Origin: Comamonadaceae bacterium
GTDB lineage: Bacteria; Pseudomonadota; Gammaproteobacteria; Burkholderiales; Burkholderiaceae_C
NCBI GenBank assembly: GCA_947373185.1
Contig: CANBWP010000010.1
Coordinates: 1-64,000, forward strand
DNA: 64,000 nucleotides
Direction of reading: 5' to 3'
Shown: positions 36,939 to 45,207 of the stretch, piece after piece
Numbering within the stretch: the stretch's first letter is position 1
Layout of the letters: each line of letters starts with the position of its first letter
Position numbers and translations under genes: made by a program
The notes under the pieces: model-generated
The model's database searches: none
Seen by the model: the letters and a program-made list of their open reading frames with translations, nothing else
Told to the model about the DNA's origin: nothing

Positions 36939-37136
36939 TTAGACCTTGCAATTTCGACCCTGGCGTTTTACCACGTACAAGGCTTCGTCTGCTGCTTGAA
37001 TGTTTTGAAGCAGCTTTTGTGTCACAACATATTGCGACAGGCCAACTGAAATGGTCACTTGATCGACTTGAAGAGAAAGAGAAAAGGTCACACCGCCCAC
37101 AACGCCTTCTCTTGATGGGACACATGCCACCCACAA
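36939..37136 (-). pseudogene. Relic of a GGDEF (diguanylate cyclase) domain
   Basis: A short open stretch contains VTISVGLSQY, then KLLQNIQAADEALYVVKRQGRN, which matches the C-terminal third of GGDEF domains (VTVSIGVA...ADEALYxAKxxGRN). The GGDEF active-site loop and everything before it are absent, so it cannot make c-di-GMP. After a TAA the same frame continues for 18 more codons (ERHAKHCQIQLDKVMAAA). The 385-bp space between rubredoxin and the next gene holds only this fragment. It is a decayed or deleted gene. Confidence 0.7.
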
Positions 37137-37217
37137 TATCCACTAAACTTTTGAAAATGCCTGCAACTCCTTTGCACATGAAACAAGCTTGATTGGGGCA
37201 CAACCCCAAGAACGAAG

Positions 37218-38204
37218 ATGAAGACCTTGAAATCAGTGTCATCCACCCTTCTCCTTTGTACCGTGATCTGCGGCGCAGGGCTGAGCCATATGACGGCGAC
37301 AGCACAAAGCAGCAACAAGCGTCCCATTACATTGATTGTCCCGTTTGCCCCAGGCGGCGGCACGGATGCACTTGCGCGTGATTTGGCCAAACCTCTGGCA
37401 GAAAAGTTAGGCGTGCCAGTCATCGTCGACAATCGAGGCGGCGCTGGCGGCTCGATTGCGGCGCAGCAGGTGGCTCAGGCCAAAGCCGATGGCCACACCT
37501 TGTTGTTTGTCACGTCCACCTTTGTGACCTCCGCCGCCACGGACCGAAAACTCAGCTACGACGTCATCAAGGATTTCGCCCCCATCGCCAAAGTGGGCAG
37601 TGGCCCCCTGCTCCTCGTGGTCAATCCTCAAACAGGGATTCAGTCTGTGCCGGCTCTGATCGATGCCGCCAAGCGGCAACCTGATTTGCTGAACTATGTC
37701 TCTGCAGGACCAGGCAGCATCAACCACTTGTCAGGCGAGTTGTTTGCACAACGAACAGGTACCCGAATGACGCACATTCCCTACAAAGGCAGTGGCCCAG
37801 CCACCATGGACCTGATTGGGGGTCAGGCTCAGGTCTTTTTTGCCACAGTGCCAACCATCCTGAGCCAGGTTAAGTCAGGCAAAGTTCGCCTGATTGCCAC
37901 GACGGCCAAAGTTCGCAGCAAACTTTTTGCAGAGGTTCCCACCGTCATCGAGAGCGGCATCAAGGGATTTGAGGTGGGAACTTGGTGGGGGGTTGTGGGA
38001 CCGAAAGACATGCCCACCGAATGGGTACAGACCCTCAATCGGGCCATCAATGAATCAAGCGCGTCAGATACATTGGTCAGACGCTTTGAGGAAGAAGGTG
38101 CTGAACGATTTGCAGGGACCTCCGCAGACTTTGGCGCCGCTTTGAAACAAGAACTAGAAGCTTGGCGCAAAGTCGTCCATGATGCGGGCCTCAAGATTGA
38201 TTGA
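37218..38204 (+). CDS. Bug/TctC-family substrate-binding protein
   Basis: 328-residue periplasmic receptor of the tripartite tricarboxylate transporter (TTT) group. A signal peptide is followed by the family opening ITLIVPFAPGGGTDALARDLAKPLAEKLGVPVIVDNRGGAGG. The loops that contact carboxylate ligands, APGGGTD and NRGGAGGS, are intact. No TctA/TctB membrane genes are near. It precedes an oxaloacetate decarboxylase-like and an amidohydrolase gene on the same strand, suggesting that the ligand is a substrate or product of those enzymes. Confidence 0.92.
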   Translation: MKTLKSVSSTLLLCTVICGAGLSHMTATAQSSNKRPITLIVPFAPGGGTDALARDLAKPLAEKLGVPVIVDNRGGAGGSIAAQQVAQAKADGHTLLFVTSTFVTSAATDRKLSYDVIKDFAPIAKVGSGPLLLVVNPQTGIQSVPALIDAAKRQPDLLNYVSAGPGSINHLSGELFAQRTGTRMTHIPYKGSGPATMDLIGGQAQVFFATVPTILSQVKSGKVRLIATTAKVRSKLFAEVPTVIESGIKGFEVGTWWGVVGPKDMPTEWVQTLNRAINESSASDTLVRRFEEEGAERFAGTSADFGAALKQELEAWRKVVHDAGLKID

Positions 38205-38234
38205 AGACTTCAGACAGATACAGAAAGCCGCCCT

Positions 38235-39101
38235 ATGAATTGCACACCAAGACGCACTGCCCTGCGAGCCATCCTACAAGGCGAGTCCTGTATGTTTCCA
38301 GCATCGGTGTTCGATCCCCTCTCAGCGCGCATTGCCAAAGACGTAGGGTATGAGATGGCCATGTTTGCTGGCTCCATTGCGTCGTTCACTGTGTTGGGTG
38401 CACCAGATTTGGTCGTACTGACCCTGACTGAATTGGCCGAGCAAGCACAACGCATTTGCCGCGCAAGTGACATCCCTCTGCTGGTCGATGCAGACCATGG
38501 TTTTGGCAATGCCTTGAACGTACGGCGGACTGTTGAAGAACTGGAAACGGCTGGGGTCGCCGGTTTAACCATCGAAGACACCGAATTGCCCGCTGCATTT
38601 GGCAAACTGCCAAAGGGCCTTATCAGTGTGGAAGAAACCTTGGGTAAATTCCAGGCAGCCTTAGCAGCCAGGCAAGACCCGAGTCTGAGCATTTTGGCCA
38701 GAAGCACGGCCTTTGTTGCATTGCCCACTGATGCCGCGGTGGAACGCATTGCCCAATATGCCACTCAACCTGTTGACGGCTTGTTCCTGGTCGGTGTCAA
38801 AACCTGGGAACAACTTGAGGCCGTCCGCAAACAAACTGCCTTGCCCATTGCCTTGGGAGGCACCCCAGCCGCCATGAAGGATGCACAGCGATTGAGTGAA
38901 CTCGGGGTGAAAATTGCGCTGGAAGGTCATGCCCCCTTTACGGCGGCAGTCACTGCCGTCTATGAGACCCTTCTCAAGATGCGTGCCAAATCAGCACCTG
39001 ATGCGCTCACACCCAGATCAGTCCCACCAGATGTCATCGCCAACCTGACCCGCGACGCTCAATACAACAGTTGGCTGAAGCAATACTTGAATACCCCTTA
39101 A
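38235..39101 (+). CDS. Isocitrate lyase/PEP mutase superfamily protein, oxaloacetate decarboxylase-like
   Basis: 288 residues of the ICL/PEPM TIM-barrel superfamily. Metal-site region VDADHGFGNALNVRRTVEELE and TIEDTELPAAFG are present. The pattern closely resembles the Pseudomonas aeruginosa oxaloacetate decarboxylase PA4872 (ASVFDPxSARIA, DADHGYGNALNV). A lyase acting on another 2-oxo-diacid cannot be excluded. It follows the Bug gene by 30 bp, and the amidohydrolase follows by 24 bp. Confidence 0.87.
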   Translation: MNCTPRRTALRAILQGESCMFPASVFDPLSARIAKDVGYEMAMFAGSIASFTVLGAPDLVVLTLTELAEQAQRICRASDIPLLVDADHGFGNALNVRRTVEELETAGVAGLTIEDTELPAAFGKLPKGLISVEETLGKFQAALAARQDPSLSILARSTAFVALPTDAAVERIAQYATQPVDGLFLVGVKTWEQLEAVRKQTALPIALGGTPAAMKDAQRLSELGVKIALEGHAPFTAAVTAVYETLLKMRAKSAPDALTPRSVPPDVIANLTRDAQYNSWLKQYLNTP

Positions 39102-39125
39102 AGCCTTAGCAAGAGAGACTGATCC

Positions 39126-39959
39126 ATGAAGCTAGAAATCACAGATGCCCAGGTCCATATTTGGGCGGCCAGTACCCCAGAGCGACCATGGCCTGACCGG
39201 CATGCACCGCATCGGCCGGTTCCCATCACAGCCGAAGGTCTATTGGCCGAAATGGCGGAAGCCGGCGTCGATCGCGCCATCTTAGTCCCCCCCTCATGGG
39301 AAGGTGAGCGCAATGACGTCTGCCTGGCTGCCGCGCAAAAGTACCCTGACAGATTTGCCGTGATGGGCCGTTTGGATCCTGAGTCGCCTGCATCGCGCGA
39401 CATGATTGCAGACTGGCGCAAAGAGCCGGGTCAATTGGGCCTGCGATTTACATTTCACCGTCCATCCTTGCAGCCGCTATTGACCGAAGGCAAGGCTGAT
39501 TGGTTGTGGCCCCTGGCTGAGCGTGCAGGTGTGCCCATCATGATGACCTGCCCCTTCAAAATCATGCACATTGCCGACGAGATTGCTCAGAAGCACCCTG
39601 GCTTGAAATTGGTCATAGACCATTTGGGACTCTTGCCGGGCACCCGCGACGAAGCTGCTTTTGCCGAGTTTGACAAACTATTGGCTTTGGCAAAACGACC
39701 CAATGTGGCGGTCAAGGCAAGTGCGCTGCCTTGCTATACCAACAGCCCTTGGCCCTTCACCAGCATGCACAGCCAGATTCGCCAAGCATTTGATGCATTT
39801 GGCCCGCAACGCATGTTTTGGGGCACCGATTTGTCGCGCTTGCCATGTACCTACAAGCAAGGTGTCGAGCTCTTTACGCAAGAGCTGGACTGGCTCAAGG
39901 GTGAAGACCTGGCCTGGGTCATGGGCCGAGGATTGCGCCAATGGTTAGGTTGGACTTGA
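39126..39959 (+). CDS. Amidohydrolase family protein (PDC hydrolase-like)
   Basis: 277-residue metal-dependent hydrolase of the amidohydrolase-2 group, which includes 2-pyrone-4,6-dicarboxylate hydrolase and gamma-resorcylate decarboxylase. Visible elements are DAQVHIW at the N-terminus, KLVIDHLGLL in the barrel and FWGTDLSR near the C-terminus, with the conserved Asp. The AGKESFAERV-type hydantoinase features are absent. With its neighbours it would fit breakdown of an aromatic-derived dicarboxylate, which is inference. Confidence 0.85.
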   Translation: MKLEITDAQVHIWAASTPERPWPDRHAPHRPVPITAEGLLAEMAEAGVDRAILVPPSWEGERNDVCLAAAQKYPDRFAVMGRLDPESPASRDMIADWRKEPGQLGLRFTFHRPSLQPLLTEGKADWLWPLAERAGVPIMMTCPFKIMHIADEIAQKHPGLKLVIDHLGLLPGTRDEAAFAEFDKLLALAKRPNVAVKASALPCYTNSPWPFTSMHSQIRQAFDAFGPQRMFWGTDLSRLPCTYKQGVELFTQELDWLKGEDLAWVMGRGLRQWLGWT

Positions 39960-39977
39960 CCCGTCTTCTTTGACCAT

Positions 39978-40973
39978 TTACTCGGGTTTGAGCTTGATCA
40001 CTTTGAACATCTTGGCCCAGTAATTCATTTCCTGTTGAATTTGTTGGCCAAACTCTGCAGGGGTATTGGCCAATGGCTCGACGCCCTGTGCCATCAACTT
40101 ATCGCGCAGCTCCGCTTGTTGATAAAACTTAGCGATATCTTGTTGCACCCGATTCACAATGGCAGAAGGCGTGCCTGCGGGGGCCAGCAGGCCAAACCAA
40201 GAGTTCAACTCAAATCCCGGTAAACCAGACTCTGCCACGGTTGGGAGGTCTGGCGCCAATCTTGTGCGCTCTTTGCTCGTGACGGCCAAAGCACGTAATT
40301 TGCCAGATCGCACGTATTGCAAAGCCGTTGCAATGTTGGGAAACATGACGGGCACTTGCCCACCGATGAGATCGTTGTAAGCGGGTCCATTTCCTTTGTA
40401 AGGCACATGCACCATGTCAATGCCGGCCATGGCATTGAACATTTCTCCAGCCATGTGTGGGGGCGAGCCATTGCCTGACGATGCAAACGAAAAAGTACCT
40501 GGTTTCGACTTCGCCAAGGCAATGAACTCTTTCACTGAATGCGCTGGCACTGAAGGATGCACCACAAACAAGGCTGGACCACTGACCAAATTGGTCACGG
40601 GGACAAAATCGCGCTGCGTGTCGTAAGGCAAGGTTTTGTACAAACTGGGATTGATGGTGTGGCTGCCACTGACGACCACAAAGGTATAACCATCGGGTTT
40701 GGCTTTGGCAACCAGATCGGTGCCGGCGGTCCCCCCTGCCCCGGATTTGTTTTCAACGACAAAGGGTTGACCATAGCGCTCTGACAACTTTTGGGCCGTT
40801 AAACGGGCCACCAAGTCGGTTCCACCTCCTGGCGCAAAAGGCACAATGATCCTAACGGGTTTCTGCGGCCAATCGGTGGGTAATGCGCCGGCCGTACTTT
40901 GGGCGTGGGCCGCACTCAGGCTGAGCCATGTGGCAGCCAAGATGGCAGAAAACTGGCAGAGAAATTTTGTCAT
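39978..40973 (-). CDS. Bug/TctC-family substrate-binding protein
   Basis: 331-residue second TTT-type periplasmic receptor. The signal peptide runs to AHAQS, followed by VRIIVPFAPGGGTDLVARLTAQKLSERYGQPFVVENKSGAGG. It is convergent with the amidohydrolase (18 bp between stops) and divergent from the two-component system, whose response regulator begins 162 bp away. That arrangement suggests it may be regulated by, or sense for, the neighbouring kinase. Confidence 0.93.
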   Translation of the reverse strand: MTKFLCQFSAILAATWLSLSAAHAQSTAGALPTDWPQKPVRIIVPFAPGGGTDLVARLTAQKLSERYGQPFVVENKSGAGGTAGTDLVAKAKPDGYTFVVVSGSHTINPSLYKTLPYDTQRDFVPVTNLVSGPALFVVHPSVPAHSVKEFIALAKSKPGTFSFASSGNGSPPHMAGEMFNAMAGIDMVHVPYKGNGPAYNDLIGGQVPVMFPNIATALQYVRSGKLRALAVTSKERTRLAPDLPTVAESGLPGFELNSWFGLLAPAGTPSAIVNRVQQDIAKFYQQAELRDKLMAQGVEPLANTPAEFGQQIQQEMNYWAKMFKVIKLKPE

Positions 40974-41135
40974 CAGTCAATCACCTCATCAACAATGGTT
41001 CCCCCTCAGGGAAGTCGTTGGAGACTATCTCATGCCTGCGCAGGGTGCAAGCGAATTTCAAGGCAAGGGGGTGTGAGCAGCTATAACCTAAGTTTCATTG
41101 TGCAAAAATAGGAAAATAGTACGATCCGAAGCAAT

Positions 41136-41801
41136 ATGGCCTCAAACAGAAACGCCCTTCTTGTCGTGGACGATCATCCCGTTTACCGGGAAGCTTTGGG
41201 CGAAATATTGGCCAAAGAATTTGAGGGCTTTGACATACAAGTCCGCACAGCGAGCAATGCTGCTGAAGGCTTGGCCTTGATTGACCAATCTGACCAATTT
41301 TGGGTGGTTTTGTTGGATGTACAAATGCCAGGACTGAATGGTTTGGCTGGTATCAAAGTCTTTAAGCACAATCCAAACGTTCAGCACGTGATCTCCATCT
41401 CCGGACTTGAGTCTTCCACTTGGGAAAGCCGCGCAATTGCGTCAGGTGCCAGCCTGTTTTTATCCAAAAACAGTACTTCGCAAAGCATTTTTGACCAAGT
41501 CAAACCACTCTTTGATATTGACTCCGTCACGGTCTCCAAAGGGCAGGCTGAAGAAAACAATGAATTTCGATTGACTCAAAGGCAGCTTGAAGTTCTGCAT
41601 CTCATTTCATTGGGCCACCCCAATAAAATCATTGCCGATTACCTTGAAATCAAAGAGCAAACGGTCAAGATTCACATCAATCAAATTTTCAAAGAACTTC
41701 GTGTTTTCAACCGAACCCAGGCTGTCTTAAAAGCACAAAAATTCAATCTCCTCAGTTCGATGGACGTGAACATTGAATCAACTCGGTCAATCAATGCATG
41801 A
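41136..41801 (+). CDS. NarL/LuxR-type response regulator
   Basis: 221 residues: receiver domain (about 7-125) with acidic VVDDHP, phospho-acceptor Asp61 in LLDVQMPG and Lys in LSKNS, then a LuxR-type HTH (about 148-205, LTQRQLEVLHLISLGHPNKIIADYLEIKEQTVKIHINQIFKEL). The stop overlaps the kinase start as ATGA. The DNA here is visibly more AT-rich than the flanks. Target genes are unknown. The divergent Bug gene is the obvious candidate. Confidence 0.93.
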   Translation: MASNRNALLVVDDHPVYREALGEILAKEFEGFDIQVRTASNAAEGLALIDQSDQFWVVLLDVQMPGLNGLAGIKVFKHNPNVQHVISISGLESSTWESRAIASGASLFLSKNSTSQSIFDQVKPLFDIDSVTVSKGQAEENNEFRLTQRQLEVLHLISLGHPNKIIADYLEIKEQTVKIHINQIFKELRVFNRTQAVLKAQKFNLLSSMDVNIESTRSINA

Positions 41802-43585
41802 CGACTGAAAATCTCACGTCTGAGTTTCCAAATTTTGAACAGCTGGTTGCGCAAGAAAAACTGGCTTACATGCAAAATTATGCAAAGTCCAGTACCTTTG
41901 CAACCATTCTTGCGCCCCTGCTTTGCATCCCTCTTTATTTAGAAACCACGTCGAACCAATTGTTCAATGCCTGGTTCATCGCGATGGCTTTGGTGGTTTT
42001 GGTTAGAATTTTTCTGATCAGGGCCCTTGACCTGTCGGGCGAACTTAAAAAGAATTTTTTGATTCTGAACTTTGCCCTTGGCATCGTGACTTTTGTATGG
42101 GGCATTGGATGGTTCATTTTTGTGCCCACCTCTGATCCTGTCAACTACCTGATTTACCAAATCATTTGTCTGACCATCTTGTTTGTGGGCATGGTCGGTT
42201 ATTGCGTGAGTTGGAAATCATTTTTCTCCTTTGTACTGCCCCTCAAAACACCTGAACTCATTTTCATTGTTTTGCACCATGACTTCATCATCTGGCCCAT
42301 CGCCATTGGCTCCATGGTGGCTTTCTATTTGGCACTCAAGATGGTTTTCTTGTTTTCAAAATCTTGGGAAAAATCATTTTCATTGCGGCTCAAAAATGAT
42401 GCGCTGATTGACCAATTGGTGACAGAAAAAAATGCATCCATTGCGGCCAACTTGGCAAAATCTGAATTCATTGCAACAGCCAGTCATGACTTAAGGCAAC
42501 CCATGCAATCGATCAACATTTTTGTTGACATGATTGAGCTTAAAAATTTACAAGACTACGAAAAATCAATCTTTTCAAGGATGCGAAGTAGCATTGCTGT
42601 CTTGAACAAAATGTTCAACACACTCCTTGACATTAGCAAGTTAGATTCAAATTTTTCGACCAGCGAAAGCACCTTTTCGCTGGTGCAATTGATCCAAGAA
42701 CTGACCAACACTTACGCCCATCTTTGCCATGAAAAAGGGCTCAGTCTCGAGTTTGAGTACACAGACTGTTGGATCAAAGGTGACCCGCAACTGACATCAC
42801 AAATCCTTCGCAACTTGCTGTCTAACGCCGTGCAATACACGGAAACAGGCGGCATTGTGGTGAGCTTTCGCAGCGATACAAACTTGCTTCAATTCTGCGT
42901 CAAAGATACAGGTTGTGGCATTCCAAGAGAAGACATGCCCGTCATCTTCAAGGAGTTTTATCGCTCCGAACACTCAAGATCTCAGCACGACGGTCTGGGA
43001 TTGGGTCTGTCCATTGTGAATCGGATTGTCAAAAAAATTGGAGGTGAATGTGCTGTCTCGTCCACGGTTGACAAAGGTTCAACTTTTGAAATCAGAACAC
43101 CATTCAGCGTTTTCGACAAAACCAGCCCCAATGACATCAGGCACATCCATGCAACGATTCCTCGCACCGCAGGAAAACCCCTGAGCTCACAGACCTCTGA
43201 TGGGGTCTCTTCAAACCAAGAATTACATTTGGGAATCATTGAGAACGACCCTTCTCTTCAAACTGCTTATGCACAATATTTCAGCAAGGCAGGTATGACC
43301 GTGCACATCATTCCGCATACTGAATCTGCGTTTCTTGATTGTCTGGCTGAGATCCCGAAACTTAATTTCATATTGAGTGATTTCAGGCTTGGTGAGAAGA
43401 ATGGGATTTACTTCATTCAAAAATTACGTGAAGAATTCAACGATGACATCCCTGCTTGCATCGTGACGGCAGACACTTCTCCGAAACATATCAAGTTATT
43501 TGACCAGCTGAACATTCATGTACTTTACAAGCCCATTGACATCAAATTGATCGAAGAATTTATGGCTCAGAACTTGGCCGCCTGA
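41798..43585 (+). CDS. Hybrid sensor histidine kinase with six-helix membrane domain
   Basis: 595 residues: about six hydrophobic helices in residues 33-187 without a large periplasmic loop, a HisKA dimerisation helix with His230 in ATASHDLRQPMQSI, a HATPase domain (N box LRNLLSNAVQYTE, G boxes DTGCGIP and GLGLGLSIV), and a C-terminal receiver (about 480-590, acceptor Asp in FILSDFRLGE). Signals are probably sensed within or near the membrane, or by a partner such as a binding protein. It is coupled to the upstream response regulator by a 4-bp overlap. Confidence 0.93.
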   Translation: MTTENLTSEFPNFEQLVAQEKLAYMQNYAKSSTFATILAPLLCIPLYLETTSNQLFNAWFIAMALVVLVRIFLIRALDLSGELKKNFLILNFALGIVTFVWGIGWFIFVPTSDPVNYLIYQIICLTILFVGMVGYCVSWKSFFSFVLPLKTPELIFIVLHHDFIIWPIAIGSMVAFYLALKMVFLFSKSWEKSFSLRLKNDALIDQLVTEKNASIAANLAKSEFIATASHDLRQPMQSINIFVDMIELKNLQDYEKSIFSRMRSSIAVLNKMFNTLLDISKLDSNFSTSESTFSLVQLIQELTNTYAHLCHEKGLSLEFEYTDCWIKGDPQLTSQILRNLLSNAVQYTETGGIVVSFRSDTNLLQFCVKDTGCGIPREDMPVIFKEFYRSEHSRSQHDGLGLGLSIVNRIVKKIGGECAVSSTVDKGSTFEIRTPFSVFDKTSPNDIRHIHATIPRTAGKPLSSQTSDGVSSNQELHLGIIENDPSLQTAYAQYFSKAGMTVHIIPHTESAFLDCLAEIPKLNFILSDFRLGEKNGIYFIQKLREEFNDDIPACIVTADTSPKHIKLFDQLNIHVLYKPIDIKLIEEFMAQNLAA

Positions 43586-43595
43586 AGTCACTTCA

Positions 43596-43946
43596 TCATT
43601 TCGAGCGCATGATGAGTTGTGTGTTCTTGAGCACTTGCTTTTTTATATTCAAAATATCTTGGGCCAAGCGCTTTTGACTCAAGGACATGGCCTCAAGGTA
43701 TTGAATGGCCTCAGGGGTTAATGCGGCCGCCTTGCCACTTCTTCCCCAGACAATCAAATTGGCATTCAATTCGCCTTCCCAGAATTTCAACTCTCCCCAA
43801 ACATGCCGATAGGATCGACCGAGGTGTTTCGCGGCTTCACCAATCGAGCCGTGATCTTTCAGACTGTCGAGCAGGTCCAACAAGGGGTGGCCCAAGCGAT
43901 TGCGTGTGGGTTGCTTCGAGAATTTGTACTCAATGGTCAGGTACAT
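43596..43946 (-). CDS. ModE-like winged-helix protein without a molybdate-binding domain
   Basis: 116 residues with the ModE N-terminal HTH pattern: GHPLLDLLDSLKDHGSIGEAAKHLGRSYRHVWGELKFWE, then LIVWGRSGKAAALTPEAIQYLE. The C-terminal TOBE domains that bind molybdate in full ModE are absent. Such stand-alone HTH proteins exist near molybdoenzyme genes. It is the last gene of a minus-strand series with a ModA-like protein and formate dehydrogenase, so it probably regulates them in response to metal or an unknown effector. Confidence 0.85.
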   Translation of the reverse strand: MYLTIEYKFSKQPTRNRLGHPLLDLLDSLKDHGSIGEAAKHLGRSYRHVWGELKFWEGELNANLIVWGRSGKAAALTPEAIQYLEAMSLSQKRLAQDILNIKKQVLKNTQLIMRSK

Positions 43947-43997
43947 GGTTCGCCGCCTGGTTGTAATTGAAGTAAAGAAGGATTGATGACTTGTGCT

Positions 43998-44348
43998 TTA
44001 CGAATCGCCTCTGATTTCTGCCAAGGCTCGGCAGACTCTGATGGCCAGCACCTTGGGTGGCGTCTTGGATTGAATGGTCCCTTTGCCGGCAGGGCCTTCG
44101 TAGTCGTAAAAAGACTTCACCATGCCGGCCTCGTATGTGTCGTAGGCTCTCAGCCGATACATGGCGCCATTGGGGCATTTGCCCATGAAAACAATGCTGT
44201 CCTCATCTTGACCCGAAGTTTGCCCCGATGTTTGACCCGCAACGTCCTCAGCCCCGATGGCCAAACGAGCAACAAACAAGCCAGTCGCTAGGACGAGGGT
44301 GAACAGCTTGATGACAGGCATCTCACGGCCGAGCAGATAAAAGCGCAT
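43998..44348 (-). CDS. Small exported protein of the formate dehydrogenase locus, unknown function
   Basis: 116 residues. The Met at residue 10 (44321) starts a good signal peptide (MPVIKLFTLVLATGLFVARLAIGA), so that start is plausible. The mature part has a GQTSGQTSGQ repeat, two cysteines (GKCPNGAMYRL and IRVCRALAEI) and no domain that I recognise. It lies between the ModA-like gene and the ModE-like gene in the same orientation. Its co-occurrence with these genes is the only clue to function. Confidence 0.7.
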   Translation of the reverse strand: MRFYLLGREMPVIKLFTLVLATGLFVARLAIGAEDVAGQTSGQTSGQDEDSIVFMGKCPNGAMYRLRAYDTYEAGMVKSFYDYEGPAGKGTIQSKTPPKVLAIRVCRALAEIRGDS

Positions 44349-44448
44349 GTTCAGAAAATCCAGTGATCAGATGTTCTGATGCTAAGAAAACGACGCTTGC
44401 TCAACAATAATCAAATCGCTCTAGAACCAAAGCTCTGCCAACCAGGAT

Positions 44449-45195
44449 TCAGTCTGTGTAGCCATAGGATTTGATCAACGCTTTGGCTTGATCGCTCTTC
44501 AAAAAGGCCAACAATGCCAGGGCCGCAGGCTCGTTTTGACCTGCATTCAACAAAATGCCATCCTGCTGGATGGGCGAATACAGGTGCCCAGGTACAACCC
44601 ATGTCGAGCCTGGTGTGAGCTTGCCCTCTGTATAAATCTGCGACAAGGCCACAAAACCCAGTTGCGCATTTTCAGTGTGAATGAATTGATAGGTTTGTGC
44701 AATATTTTCACCCAGCACCCACTTTGGCTGAAGCTGCTGAAGAACACCAAGCTTGCGCATGACCTCGACTGCGGCGGCACCGTATGGGGCTAATTTCGGA
44801 TGGGCCAAAGCTATTTTTTGGAATTTCCCACTTTGAAGAATATCGCCTTTGCCATCCACCATGCCTGACTGCTTGCTCCACAAAACCAATTGACCGACCG
44901 CATACGTCCAGCGTGTTCCGGCAACACCTAAACCTTCTTTTTCCAATAGCGCAGGCGTTTGATGGTCAGCAGCCAAGAACAGTTGAAAAGGACCACCATG
45001 TTTGATTTGGGCATAAAAAGATCCCGTTGAACCAAACGAAAGCAAAACTTTGTGGCCGGTTTCAATTTCAAAGAGTTGGGCAATTTTTTGCATCGGTGCT
45101 GTGAAATTCGAGGCGACCGCGACAAGCACTTGCGCCGCTTGGACTGACACCATGCTTGCCAAAAAGAGCACCGATGTCAGAAATTTAAGTATCAC
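44449..45195 (-). CDS. modA: ModA-like molybdate/tungstate-binding protein without ABC partners
   Basis: 248 residues with signal peptide to VQAA, then VLVAVASNFTAPMQKIAQLFE and FGSTGSFYAQIKHGGPFQLFLAAD, the ModA oxyanion-binding pattern. modB and modC are not adjacent. It follows fdsA by 12 bp on the same strand, so it is likely expressed together with formate dehydrogenase and supplies its metal. Molybdate against tungstate cannot be decided from the sequence. Confidence 0.88.
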   Translation of the reverse strand: MILKFLTSVLFLASMVSVQAAQVLVAVASNFTAPMQKIAQLFEIETGHKVLLSFGSTGSFYAQIKHGGPFQLFLAADHQTPALLEKEGLGVAGTRWTYAVGQLVLWSKQSGMVDGKGDILQSGKFQKIALAHPKLAPYGAAAVEVMRKLGVLQQLQPKWVLGENIAQTYQFIHTENAQLGFVALSQIYTEGKLTPGSTWVVPGHLYSPIQQDGILLNAGQNEPAALALLAFLKSDQAKALIKSYGYTD

Positions 45196-45207
45196 TTGAA
45201 GCCCACC

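Noticed and set aside
36901-37305. A minus-strand frame of 134 codons overlapping the Bug gene start and the GGDEF relic
   Set aside because: It is in a different frame from the GGDEF-like peptide and resembles no protein. Only the 36939-37136 frame carries sense.
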